Below are positions 50,101-59,288 of a DNA stretch of 64,000 bases, in pieces. The notes below the pieces were generated by a model. The model searched no databases. It had not been told where the DNA came from and was given only the letters and a program-made list of their open reading frames with translations. This DNA comes from Tyto alba. Taxonomy: Eukaryota; Chordata; Aves; Strigiformes; Tytonidae. The stretch spans positions 22,247,323 to 22,311,322 of the forward strand of contig NW_024881272.1 in NCBI RefSeq assembly GCF_018691265.1, written 5' to 3'. The first letter of the stretch is position 1. Each line of letters opens with the position of its first letter. The position numbers and the translations under genes were made by a program.

Positions 50101-53100
50101 TTTCCCAAGACCTTTATCTTAGCTGAGCAGATGTCCTCTTACATAGTCATAAAAGAAAGGGATGACCCAAGGGATTTTGTGCAGAGAACTAGTATGTTTG
50201 CTTGGTAGCTTGATAATACCGTGCGGAAGCAAAGACCGATGCAATAGCAATTGCCAAAAAATAAATAATTCTAATTCCCTCTCCCCCTCCTCCAAATAAC
50301 CAACCAAAAAAAAAAAAAAACCAACAAAAAAAAAATCAAATAGAACAAAGTTAGATGGCCTTTAAATGCAATACCACTAAATTGGAAATTTGAATTAATT
50401 CTCAGTTTTGGTAATCGAATTAGAAGTTGCAAAGATTCAGGTAACAAAACACAACAAATTGTCAGGGCAGCAACAGTAGATTACAAAGTGAATATACTCA
50501 CTTCTACACTTTCTTCTGCAATCGCGTCTCCTGCTCCCAGCTTAATGGAACCACAACTTGCTTCATCTTCAACTTGCCTGTTACGGAAAGTTAGTGCCTG
50601 CTCCCATCGACGCAGCGCTTCTTCGAAAAGCTCCATACCTAGGGGAGACCAGGAATACCTCCATTCCATCAAACACACAGCTTCCACATATATTCACATT
50701 TTAGAGTTGCAGGAAACTACGTAGCTAATAAAGCATGATCATAGCAGAGATACAAGTTTCTAAAACAACAGGAGTTCCCAGTCTAAAAAAAAAAAAAAAA
50801 AAAGATATCTGCCTTTTTAATAAGATAAGGAAGATCACAATATGATTAAAGCAACAAATTTCAATGTATTTTTCCTACTTACTTTTAAAAATAATGTTAT
50901 GGGTTACTATTACAAATAACAGTAGAATATTATTTTATTAGAAATAAAAAAAAAAAAAAGTATTTTGAAAAAATACCTCTAGATCAAGTAAGATTTCATT
51001 ATTTTTGGAAATATTCTTAGACACATGCCAACAGGACACTATGAAAGAACACCACAATAATACTGTTTATCACCTTGTCATAAAAACAATAAACTATTTA
51101 CATTAATTATTGGTAGATGCTGAATATTCTTTTTATAACTTACCCATCAAATACAAATTTTCAGGTGTAGTCACTGGAATATTGACAAGCTTAATATCAT
51201 CTTCATCTGCTTTATCCCACGAATTAGAATTGGCACAAGCACAACTGTGACAAGAGGTGGCACTCTGAACCTTAAAAAAAAAACAAACCAAACCAAAACA
51301 AATTTTGAAGTGATATTATACAGAGTATCCTTAAAACTATTTCTGCCAGAGTATATTACATCCAAGTAATCTGTCTGGCAACTGCTTTTAATATACAGTA
51401 GGTATATTAAAATATACCGTACATTTAATATACAGTAGGTATATGCCTTCTCAGCATCACCTTCTGCACAGCTTGTTCAGGAACGTTGTTTCAGCTCAGC
51501 AAGACCATTAGGTACATATTCAGTGCAAGTTAACAAACATTCAGGAGCCTTAAAACACTTTTACTTACCGAAGCCAGGCTTTGAACTGAACCAGAGTATT
51601 TACTGAAAAGTCCTCCATTTGCATAGATACAAGACTGAGATCCTTTTTCCTTGGCAGAACTCAGAGAAAGAGTCAAGTTTTGCCGACTACTGGAACAACT
51701 AGAACCTAAGAGATACGGTGATTTTAAAGCTGCTGCAAGCCCAAAACATTGTATCTTTCGTTAGCAAGATCTATCAAGCATTGCATGTACTCTTTTCAAT
51801 AAAATCCAGTTTAGAAGTAAACAACAACTATTGTTTTATTTACAGTTCTACATGAGAAACTACAAATTAGAACAGTCAATATCTATAACAATAACTGTGC
51901 ATTTGAGCACAATTATTTTCCCATCCCATAAAAAAATAAATGTGCTTTTCTCAGTATTGAGATATGTCCACAAGAACAGTAAATCTCCTTGTTAATATAC
52001 TATTAATAAAAAAAGTTTTAACCCAAATTCATGATTAATACTTCACCTTTGAGAACAAGACCAGCTTATTTATAAAACACTGTAATCTTGTTCCTAATTT
52101 GCACAACTTCTACTTTAACAATTCAAACCTACTCAGCATTAAAGGAAAACAGTTTGTTTTATTACTAGACACTGTTATGCACACCCATCCGCTCACACCC
52201 CTTTCCTTCCCCTCCAATAAAACAAACAAAAAAAAACCAAAACAAAACAACTTGGGGGTTCTTACATGTACCTTTTTCTGATGCAGCTGCTTTGGTACAC
52301 TCTAATACTAGGTGACTTGGTTCCCATGGTGGCACTTTATTGCTTTTCTTTCCACGTCTTCTTTTAAAGTGATGGGCCAGAAAAATAACTGATATTGCAC
52401 TCACTGCCGTTACTGTGAAAAGCTTCTTTAACCCAGGGGAAAGCTTTACCTGAAAGTAAGAGAGAGTGACTTTATTAGAAAAGTATGCTCCTTAACTTCC
52501 ACCTTTCCTCCTACCCTCCTTTTGGTGTGTTCAACCTAGACTACAGCTTGCCTGGGGGAGATCAGAGATGCTGTTCTCACACAGCCTGAGAAACAGACAG
52601 CTTTGAGTAAGTGCACAGACTAACAGCTTCTCAAAATTTGTGATGACCGGTAGGTGAGAGAGTTTACAAAGGGGCTGGTACAACAAAGTGAGTGGCTACA
52701 CTGGGGGGCATATTGCAGCACCAAGGACTATAAGGTATATTGCAAATCCACAGACTATGGGGATTTAAGTAAATGACTTCCAGGCAAACTTCTTTTTAAT
52801 GCCAGGACAATGCAGGGCCTCAGTTAATACTCTGACAGCAAAAAAATACTGAAAAGAAACTCAGCCTTCACAACTAGATTATTCCTTGCACTTTGGAAGA
52901 GTAGAGGATCCAAAAGCTAACATTTGCATTGCATTTCAATTTACAAAAAACATGTATTTACATATTTCTCTAAAGAAACCTTTTTTTTTTTTTTTTAAAA
53001 AATTGTTATGTTTTGTTTTGGGTTGAAGGGGATTTTAAAAATCATCTGGTTCCTGGCATGGGCAGGGACACCTTCTACCAGACCAGGTTGCTCAAAACCC

Positions 53101-56100
53101 TGTGCAACCTGGCGTTGAACCCTCCCAGGGAGGGGGCAGCCACAGCTTCTCTGGGCAGGATCTCACCACCCTCACAGTAAAGAATTTCTTCCTTATACCT
53201 AATATAAATCTACCCTCTTTCAGTCTAAAACCATGACCCCTCATCCGATCACTACACTCCCTCATAAATAGTTCCTCCCCACCTTTCCTGTAGCCCCCTG
53301 TAAGTACTGGAAGGCTGCCATAAGGTCTCCCCAGAGCCTTCTCTTCTCCAGGCTGAACAACTCCAACTCTCCCAGCCTGTCCTCCTAAAGGAGGTGCTCC
53401 AGCCCCCTGACCATCTTCGCAGCCTCCTCCGGACCTGCTCAAGCAGGTCCATGTCCTTCTTATGTTGGGGACCCCAGAGCCGGACACAGCACTGCAGGTG
53501 GGGTCTCATGAGAGCGGAGTAGAGGGGCAGAATCCCCTCTCTTAACCTGCTGGCCACACTTCTCTTGATGCAGACCAGGGTACAGTTGGCTTTCTGGGCT
53601 GTGAGCACACATGGATGGCTCATAGTCAGTTTTTTATTCACCAATACCTCCCCTTCAAGTCCTTCTCTGCAGGGCTGCTCTCCATCCACTCATCACTCAG
53701 CCTGTATTTGTGCTTGGGATTGCCCCAGCCCACGTGCAGGACCTTGCACTTGGCCTTCTCAAACTTCATGACGTTTGCACAGGCCCACCACTCAAGCCTG
53801 TCCAGGTCCCTCGGGATGGCATCCCTTCCCTCCAGCGTGTCACCGCACCACACAGCTCGGTGTCATCAGCAAACCTGCTGAGGGTGCACTCCATCCCACT
53901 GCCCATGTTACCAACAAAGATGTTAAACAGCACTGGTCCCAACATCAACCCCTGAGGAACACCACTCATCACTGCTCTCCACTTGGACATTTAGCAACTG
54001 ACCATCAAATCCACGTCCCTCCAATTTAGAGACAAGGATATCATGTGAGACAGTGTCAAATGCTTTACACAGGTCCAGGTAGATGACGTTGCTCTTCCCT
54101 TGTCCATCAGCACTGTAACCCCATCACAGAAGGCCACCAAATTTGTCAGGTACAATTTGCCCTTAGTGAAGCCATGTTGGCTGTCACCAATCACCTCCTT
54201 ATTTTCCACATGCCCTAGCAGAGTTTCCAGGAGGATCCGTTCCATGATCTTGCCAGGCACAGAGGTGAGACTGACTGGCCTGTAGCTCCCTGGGTCATTT
54301 TTTTTTCTCCTTTTAAAAACTGGGGTTACATTTCCCCTTTTCCAGTCAGCAAGAACTTCACCAGATTGCCACGAGTTCTCAAATCTCATGGATTGTGGCT
54401 TAGCCACTTCATCCACCAGTTCCTTCAGGACCTGTGGATATATCTCATCAGGTCCCATGGACTTGTGCACCTTCAGGTTCCTTAGATGGTATCAAACCTG
54501 ATGTTCTCCTACAGTGGGCAGTTCTTCATTCTCCCAGTCCCTGCCTTTGCCTTCTGTGTCTTGGGCAGTGTGGCTGGAGCACTTGCCAATAATGATTGAA
54601 GCAAAAAAGTTGTGGAATACCTCAGCTTTCTCCATATCACAGGTAATCAAGTCTCCTGTTTCCTTTCACAGAGGGCCAACATCTTCCCTAGTCTTCCTTT
54701 TATCAACACCGTACCTACAGAAGCTTTTCTTGTTGCCCTTGACATCCCTGGCCAGATTTAATGCTATGAGGGCCTTAGCTTTCCTACCAACACATATACA
54801 AGCAACTGGAATTAAAAGCTATTCACGAAATTTATAAAAATTCAAAGTGACAAGATACACAAAGAAGAAAAAGAGCCATTTAACCGGGAACTAGAGTCCA
54901 CATTCACAAAATCTTTAGGACATCTATGCTGCTTGAGAAACATATTGCTGATAGTAAAAAAAACAGATCTGCAGTCCTTGGGGATAATATGGTGTTTCTG
55001 TAACATGTTTCCTCATATGAGAGACAGCTGTCCACATAGTACCATGGCACTCAGGCAGTCCCTGGTTGCTGTGCAATTGGTTAATACCATCAGAGCTGTG
55101 TAATTTAAAAAAGCATTGAAAGCTTTGCTCTGTACTGCGTTTGCAATCAAGAAGCCAAACACCTGTGACTTGAGAACCCTGTCCTTAGTGGTACTGTAGC
55201 TTGACTGAAGCCACAAGCCTAGCACTGTAGACTGCAGGGAAAGGGAAATCCCAGAAACACATCACAAATACATTCTTACAAAAGACTACTGTATGTCACA
55301 GAAAAGATTTAATAACCAAATAACTGAGATTAAAACCTTGAAGCTCACAAAATTAAATGCTAGAACTAAAGTTTCAAAAGAACTGTAAGTGGATTTTTAA
55401 AAATTTGTCTGTGCCTACAAACATGATCATAAATAAATTAACACTGAAATGAAAACCTCTAAGGAAATTTAACAGTTGCACATAATGGAGTTGCACATGG
55501 TACTTAAGGATATGAACATGCTGCAACACAAAAAATAAATCAGTGATCTGGCAGTGAGAATTTTAAAGTATACTAAACACAGAAAAAAATGTGAAAATAA
55601 TCAGATGCAGCTACGACTGAAAATCTCTCATTCTGCTTTTTTATGCAGTAAAACTTTGAAAAGCATTTACATGGAAATATGAAAAAAGACATAGCATTTG
55701 CTTACAAGCATCTAATTCAATAAAAATAAAATACAGACATATTAAAGACATGGGTTTTAAAAGCAGAACTTTATTAGGACCTGGTAATACCTATTTTATA
55801 AAAAAATATTATTGGCATTACTAATTATAAACTTTTTTTTTGTTGGTAGTTATCCTTAGTTAATAGTTATCCTTTAGTTATTAGTCAATGATTCAGCATA
55901 CACGTAATGAAAAAAAAAAATACTGGACCATATTTTGTACAGTCAACTAGAAGCTCTTTTCTTTCTCCTGTGTATTATGGCATCAGAATATGTCTCACTC
56001 TTCAAGAAATTTATTCTCTGATGGATATAACTGAAGCCTTAATATTTTCTCAAGTAATTCTGATTTATTTCACTCTATCATTTATCACATATGTAGTTAT

Positions 56101-57106
56101 AGGCAACTAACACTTCTCTTCTCTGAATCTCTACAGCATAAATACTGCTTCTCTTCCCCGTCTTTGACATGAAGGTGCTCTAGGGACAAATCTTATGGTT
56201 CCCTGCAGACAAGGAGCATCAGCTTCACAACATTTGCAGCTTTTGTCAACCTGAAAACTAAGATCATAATGTATTCTTCAGCCAGATTTGAGTGACCACT
56301 ATCCATGTTGCTAGTGAAAACTTGCCTATAATATCAATGAAAGAAAATAAATCACTCCAGGGCCATCTGTAAAAGGAAATACTGTGATGAATAGAGCCTT
56401 AAGATTTTCTTTGAAGATCTTTCCGCAAGTAAAACAAACAAAACCAGCAAAATGAACTGGTTTAAAAAAACGCCTGCTTTTAAAGAATCACTGCCTTGTT
56501 TTAGCTATGTGCTACTTAATCAAACAGAAATGACTCAAAAATTAGAACAAGGATTTTTTATTTCAATTAATGAATTATCATATAGGTTAATTTGGGGAAT
56601 GGTACTGGCAACCTAAAAAGTATTTCAGCTCACACACAATACTATTATTCAAAATGTAATTAGTTATGTTTAGTTTTTATATACCTAACAATTTCTACCA
56701 AAAGAAACCACTTGACGATTTTGATATTTGATTTGATGAAAATCACTGTGCTGTTGCAATATGAAGACATATAGACATCGCAGATAAAGCAATCTCTTTA
56801 GTCAGATTTATGATGATGCACTAAGCGTTTATTAGCAGTCAAAAAAACCCCACTTATTTTAGGTCAGTATTTTAAATGCACTAAAAAAAAAAAAAAAAAA
56901 TCAAGGTATTCTGTACAAATTTAACTCGTATTAAACTCAGAAGCAGAAGTACAACATTGCAATTAAATATATCAAGAGTGACAATATTCAGATAACGTAT
57001 ATATTACCTGGTTAAGAGAATAATACCAAGAAAGGGGAAGATTAAATACCCGTAAAGCTACCGTCTTCAGAGAAAATCGTGCCTCAGTAACAGCTTCTTC
57101 TGACAT
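16970..57106 (-). CDS. MIGA1: Mitoguardin 1 (FAM73A), complete, 15 coding exons
   Basis: Mitoguardin 1 sits in the outer mitochondrial membrane, where family members promote mitochondrial fusion (through mitochondrial phospholipase D in published work). The CDS is complement of 57008-57106, 52272-52449, 51569-51705, 51144-51270, 50502-50638, 49636-49759, 31792-31892, 22356-22474, 22104-22176, 21692-21778, 21474-21572, 21008-21142, 19440-19493, 17512-17628 and 16970-17188. Every junction is GT-AG, phases agree, and the sum is 601 codons plus TAA. The product has an N-terminal hydrophobic segment at about 43-58, a basic KRRRGKK stretch after it, a serine/cysteine-rich linker (about 92-155), a phospho-FFAT-like SFVSTAE at 295-301, and the conserved helical C-terminal domain ending EAKAQ. 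Human MIGA1, counted from the equivalent MSEE methionine, has almost the same length. Confidence 0.95.
17512..17628 (-). CDS. MIGA1: MIGA1 coding exon 14 (residues 491-529)
   Basis: The exon is 117 nt and phase 0/0. It encodes [20 protein letters not shown], then [19 protein letters not shown]. It ends in an unusual donor, GTTTGC. Confidence 0.95.
18555..18585. repeat. TA/CA microsatellite
   Basis: Short TATATA then CACACA run in a MIGA1 intron. Confidence 0.75.
19440..19493 (-). CDS. MIGA1: MIGA1 coding exon 13 (residues 473-490)
   Basis: A 54-nt exon encoding [18 protein letters not shown], identical to the human segment as I recall it. The donor is GTAAGT and the acceptor ends TTTAG. Confidence 0.95.
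21008..21142 (-). CDS. MIGA1: MIGA1 coding exon 12 (residues 428-472)
   Basis: The exon is 135 nt and phase 0/0. It encodes [20 protein letters not shown] and the segment ending [12 protein letters not shown]. The donor is GTAAGT. Confidence 0.95.
21474..21572 (-). CDS. MIGA1: MIGA1 coding exon 11 (residues 395-427)
   Basis: The exon is 99 nt. It encodes [20 protein letters not shown] and [13 protein letters not shown]. The donor is GTGAGT. Confidence 0.95.
21692..21778 (-). CDS. MIGA1: MIGA1 coding exon 10 (residues 366-394)
   Basis: The exon is 87 nt. It encodes [20 protein letters not shown] and SALIVRARK. The acceptor ends TCTAG and the donor is GTAAAA. Confidence 0.95.
22104..22176 (-). 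CDS. MIGA1: MIGA1 coding exon 9 (residues 341-365)
   Basis: A 73-nt exon entered in phase 2. It encodes [20 protein letters not shown] and QAFQ. The acceptor ends ATATAG and the donor is GTAAAT. Confidence 0.95.
22356..22474 (-). CDS. MIGA1: MIGA1 coding exon 8 (residues 302-341)
   Basis: A 119-nt exon encoding [20 protein letters not shown] and [19 protein letters not shown]. It joins exon 7 directly after the phospho-FFAT-like motif. Confidence 0.95.
22757..22797 (+). repeat. Direct duplication of about 20 bp
   Basis: TTTTTAATTTGCCTAGTTAA occurs twice head to tail in a MIGA1 intron. Confidence 0.85.
24426..24470. repeat. CA/TA microsatellite
   Basis: Imperfect ACAC/TATA alternation over about 45 bp in a MIGA1 intron. 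Confidence 0.8.
30677..30757 (+). repeat. GTTT-rich low-complexity tract
   Basis: GTTT/GGTTT repeats including a run of GTTT units at the 3' end, in a MIGA1 intron. Confidence 0.8.
31792..31892 (-). CDS. MIGA1: MIGA1 coding exon 7 (residues 268-301)
   Basis: A 101-nt exon encoding [20 protein letters not shown], then [13 protein letters not shown]. The final seven residues form a phospho-FFAT-like motif. The exon lies between introns of 17.7 and 9.3 kb. Confidence 0.94.
47918..47950 (+). repeat. G-rich tract with quadruplex pattern
   Basis: Runs of 10, 5, 3, 3 and 4 G separated by single or double bases follow directly on an A-rich stretch (about 47892-47917). It lies in a MIGA1 intron, on the strand opposite to transcription. 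Confidence 0.85.
48180..48205. repeat. Near-perfect 26-bp palindrome
   Basis: Arms CTTCCAAGCACC (48180-48191) and GGTGCTTGGAAG (48194-48205) are exact reverse complements around a 2-base centre. No mismatches occur in 12 pairs. Confidence 0.95.
49636..49759 (-). CDS. MIGA1: MIGA1 coding exon 6 (residues 227-267)
   Basis: A 124-nt exon encoding [20 protein letters not shown] and [21 protein letters not shown]. The acceptor ends TTGCAG and the donor is GTGAGT. Confidence 0.95.
50502..50638 (-). CDS. MIGA1: MIGA1 coding exon 5 (residues 181-226)
   Basis: A 137-nt exon encoding [20 protein letters not shown] and the segment with [18 protein letters not shown]. It is strongly conserved relative to human. 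The donor is GTGAGT. Confidence 0.95.
51144..51270 (-). CDS. MIGA1: MIGA1 coding exon 4 (residues 139-180)
   Basis: A 127-nt exon encoding [20 protein letters not shown], then an acidic DEDD and TTPENLYLM. The Cys/Ser-rich linker is variable, as expected for the family. Confidence 0.94.
51391..51445 (+). repeat. Duplicated AT-rich segment
   Basis: TAATATACAGTAGGTATAT occurs twice about 36 bp apart, with an AATATACCGTACATT spacer that partly mirrors it. Confidence 0.8.
51569..51705 (-). CDS. MIGA1: MIGA1 coding exon 3 (residues 93-138)
   Basis: A 137-nt exon encoding the [16 protein letters not shown] linker and [17 protein letters not shown]. The acceptor ends TCTTAG and the donor is GTAAGT. 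Confidence 0.94.
52272..52449 (-). CDS. MIGA1: MIGA1 coding exon 2 (residues 34-93), transmembrane segment
   Basis: The exon encodes [20 protein letters not shown], a single hydrophobic helix, followed by the basic FKRRRGKK stretch. This is the membrane anchor region of mitoguardins. The donor used here (AAG then GTACAT) gives the human-like junction KGSSC. A second, stronger in-frame donor lies 6 nt further on (exon end 52266). Confidence 0.94.
53015..54795 (-). mobile_element. CR1-type LINE fragment, 5'-truncated and decayed
   Basis: Minus-strand translations read as pieces of a CR1 ORF2 reverse transcriptase spread over shifted frames. 53991-54470 carries the pre-RT and early RT region with the SYRPVSLTS motif. 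53766-53990 carries [17 protein letters not shown] and the catalytic FADDT box. 53638-53853 and 53252-53689 carry the thumb and C-terminal region, including [11 protein letters not shown]. The 3' untranslated part ends near 53015-53030 in a CR1-like CCTTCAACCCAAA sequence beside a T/A tract, without clear ATTCTATG tail repeats. About 1.8 kb of a roughly 4.5-kb element remains. Frameshifts and stops make it non-functional. It lies in the MIGA1 first coding intron, sense to the gene. Ends are approximate. Confidence 0.9.
54796..57007 (-). other. MIGA1: 5' part of MIGA1 first coding intron
   Basis: This is the portion of the intron between the CR1 copy and coding exon 1. It is AT-rich with an A-run near 56883-56900. 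Short ORFs on both strands carry no recognisable motif. Confidence 0.75.
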
Positions 57107-57144
57107 GGCTCCTTCTCTCCCATAACCTCATTAAGTGGAACTAC
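57008..57144 (-). CDS. MIGA1: MIGA1 first coding exon with start codon (residues 1-33)
   Basis: ATG at 57104-57106 begins [20 protein letters not shown] and the exon ends WYYSLNQ at donor GTAATA. An in-frame TGA lies 24 nt upstream in genomic sequence, so the longer human N-terminus is not encoded contiguously here. A likely acceptor (TTTTCAAG) sets the exon's 5' edge at 57144, leaving 38 nt of 5' UTR. Confidence 0.9.
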
Positions 57145-58129
57145 CTTGAAAACAGTCACAGATGGTCTCTGTCAAATGAAGGATACACACTAAATTATGA
57201 AATAGAAGCCCAGGACAGCTTTCTTCTACAAGTTCAAATGTCTTCTATACCAGGTACAGGACTTGTGTGATTGATATTTCTGCGTTGAGGTAAGACTTGT
57301 GCTTAAATGAGAAGACAGCAGATTTGCTGGCTCAGCTTAGGCCCCACTCCTTCCAACTGCTCTGTTCAGAGACCAGTATGTGCATAACCAGGACCTACAG
57401 AGCACTCGGTCTGCTCTTACTAGCTGGCAGTTCACTTATTATATCCTCCCAACCATACATGGCAACAACCTTGTTTCTGAGATCACTACTGTCGGAAGAG
57501 TATGTTTGCCCGCTAAAAAGAGTTAAAAGATTTCAAAGCAGCCAGAAAAAGTTTACCTCACTCAGACCTTCAATTTTTTTGCAGACACACGATGAGAAAT
57601 AAATACTACAGGCTGACGTCATCTCCCCCAATAAAAGGAACACCCCCCCTCACACCCTAACGTTAAGCACAAGGCGAAGTCCATGACATTCAGGACCGCA
57701 ACAGTGGCAGGGAGCGAGGTGCCAGAAAAGGGCGGGCCCGCAGGCCGCGGGAGCGGTCAGCTTTAACCCCCGGCTCCGTCCCCACCCGCCGACGCCCCCG
57801 GCCGGGCCGTGCTGCCCCGGAGGCGTTTCCTCAGGACAGGCGCCTCTCCCCGCCGCGGGGCGCGGAGAGGGGCTCCCCCGGCCTCGGCAGAGGGGTCCGT
57901 CCCCGTCGGGGGCAGAAGCCACCTCCGCCCGGCCCTGCCGAGCTCTACCCAGGCAGAGCAGTCCCGGCACCGCGGTCGCGGGTGCCCGAGCCTTGCGGCG
58001 CCTCGGGCGGTCAAGGGACGGAGCCGGGGTACCGGCTCCCCGCGAACCGCAGCCCCTGTCCCCGCAGCCGCGCAGGCCGAGGTAGGCATGCCGCTCCCTG
58101 GGCCCGGGCCGGGTGTCGCTCTCAGTTAC

Positions 58130-58250
58130 CTGCCGAGCGCCGGGGCAGACGCTACGGGGCGCGACCGCGGCTCCCTCCCCGCGGAGGCTGCTAGGAGCCC
58201 GGGAGCAAATCCACTTCCGGGCCAGCGAGAAGCGGCCGAGGTCGCCCATG
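58130..58250 (-). ncRNA. MIGA1: Candidate MIGA1 5' UTR exon
   Basis: A good donor, GGCAG followed by GTAACT, ends this exon at 58130 on the minus strand. It would splice to the acceptor at 57144. The 5' limit is unknown. An ATG at 58247-58249 opens a frame of 40 codons to the donor, which could be an upstream ORF. This is untranslated mRNA sequence rather than an RNA gene. Confidence 0.45.
58213..58220 (-). promoter_or_regulatory. ETS/GABP-type site (CCGGAAGT)
   Basis: The minus strand reads CCGGAAGTGG, the GABPA/ETS consensus common near start sites of divergent housekeeping promoters. It lies within the candidate MIGA1 first exon. Confidence 0.5.
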
Positions 58251-58269
58251 AGGCGGCCCCTGTCGCTGC

Positions 58270-58275
58270 CACGTG
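58270..58275. promoter_or_regulatory. E-box CACGTG (USF/MYC type)
   Basis: A palindromic CACGTG in the centre of the divergent CpG island. A second copy lies at 58399-58404. Confidence 0.45.
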
Positions 58276-58305
58276 AGGGCGACCCGCGCCGTCAGGAGTC
58301 CGCGT

Positions 58306-58436
58306 CAGCCATCTTTGCACAGGGCAGCCGCCTTCTGCGGCCGACCGGGCGGGATGGGGTAAGAGCCTGGCGCCGCCATCTTTGTGCGGGGCGGCGCTCA
58401 CGTGAGTGGCGGAGAAGCTCCGCGCGGCCATCTTTG
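58306..58436. promoter_or_regulatory. Cluster of three YY1-like sites
   Basis: GCCATCTTTG occurs three times, with its CCAT core starting at 58309, 58376 and 58428. The middle copy is GCCGCCATCTTTG, the reverse of the AAGATGGCGGC YY1 consensus. The second and third share a longer TTTGTGCGGGGCG tail, which suggests a local duplication. YY1 sites of this kind typically lie close to the start of housekeeping transcripts. Confidence 0.55.
58399..58404. promoter_or_regulatory. Second E-box CACGTG
   Basis: Identical core to the first site, 129 bp away. It overlaps a plus-strand GTGAGT donor-like sequence at 58402. Confidence 0.4.
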
Positions 58437-58719
58437 TGCGGGGCGCGTCCCGAGGCCGGTGGTGCCGCAGTCGCGGTCGGGGGGCGCGTCCGTCTGTCTG
58501 TGCGCCGAGGCGCTGGCGAGGCCGTGGCTGCGCGTCTTTCTCCGCGTCGGCGGCCTTTTGTACCACTGCGTCCCGTGCAGGGGAGCGCTGTCCGCCCGCT
58601 CGCCCACGAGGGTCGCTGTCCGCGGAGGCTGGGGTTCGCCATCGGTGCGAGCCGTGGAGCTGGCCGCCGCCCGGCTTAGCTCCGGGCTCTGCGCCCGGTG
58701 CGTCCTCCCGGCTGCTCCG
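58437..58719 (+). ncRNA. Candidate plus-strand first exon (USP33 by synteny)
   Basis: A strong donor, CCG followed by GTAAGAG, ends a possible first exon at 58719. An alternative donor (GTAAGAG) lies at 58359. No USP33 coding exon could be found in the rest of the window, so this would be untranslated sequence. The 5' limit is unknown. Confidence 0.35.
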
Positions 58720-58953
58720 GTAAGAGGGGGAGAGCCGCTCCGGCGGCGGGGAAAGCGGGGAGGGTCCGGCTTCCACGAAGAGGGGATAGGAGCGTGGCGG
58801 GCGGTGTCTCCGGCCGATTTCAAAGTCCAGGGCGGCTCGGCCCGCGGGGCGGGTTGGCACGGTGATGGCCGCCGCCAGCGGCAGCCGTGTGAGCGGCCGG
58901 GCCGCCGCGCTCCCGGGGGGCCGGGCGGGGGCCGCGGGCGGTGCGCGGCCTGC

Positions 58954-59288
58954 CCGGGCCGGGCTGCGGGGCGATGGGCCGGTGGAGCCCGGGCCGGGCT
59001 GCGGGGCGATGGGCCGGTGGAGCCCGGGCCGGGCTGCGGGGCGATGGGCCGGTGGAGCCCGGGCCGGGCTGCGGGGCGATGGGCCGGTGGAGCCCGGGCC
59101 GGGCTGCGGGGCGATGGGCCGGTGGAGCCCGGGCCGGGCTGCGGGGCGATGGGCCGGTGGAGCCCGGGCCGGGCTGCGGGGCGATGGGCCGGTGGAGCCC
59201 GGGCCGGGCTGCGGGGCGATGGGCCGGTGGAGCCCGGGCCGGGCTGCGGGGCGATGGGCCGGTGGAGCCCGGGCCGGGCTGCGGGGCG
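58954..59288 (+). repeat. 35-bp GC-rich minisatellite, nine identical copies plus part copies
   Basis: GCGATGGGCCGGTGGAGCCC followed by GGGCCGGGCTGCGGG repeats exactly every 35 bp, with starts at 58971, 59006, 59041, 59076, 59111, 59146, 59181, 59216 and 59251. Part units flank the array. Each period contains GGG-CC-GGG-CTGC-GGGG-CGAT-GGG, a canonical G-quadruplex pattern on the plus strand. Because 35 is not a multiple of three, long open frames run through it in all plus frames; these are not genes. Confidence 0.95.

Larger units (their letters stand above)
49760..52271 (-). other. MIGA1: MIGA1 introns between coding exons 2 and 6
   Basis: Four introns: 49760-50501, 50639-51143, 51271-51568 and 51706-52271. 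They contain A-rich low-complexity tracts near 50307-50335, 50786-50804 and 51273-51300, and a duplicated AT-rich segment at 51391-51445. Nothing else was recognised. Confidence 0.75.

Noticed and set aside
53252..53689. 145-codon minus-strand ORF as a host gene
   Set aside because: It is the C-terminal part of the decayed CR1 reverse transcriptase ORF, not a cellular gene.
58954..59288. Regular 35-bp repeats as a possible CRISPR array
   Set aside because: Units are directly adjacent with no unique spacers, in a vertebrate CpG island. It is a minisatellite.
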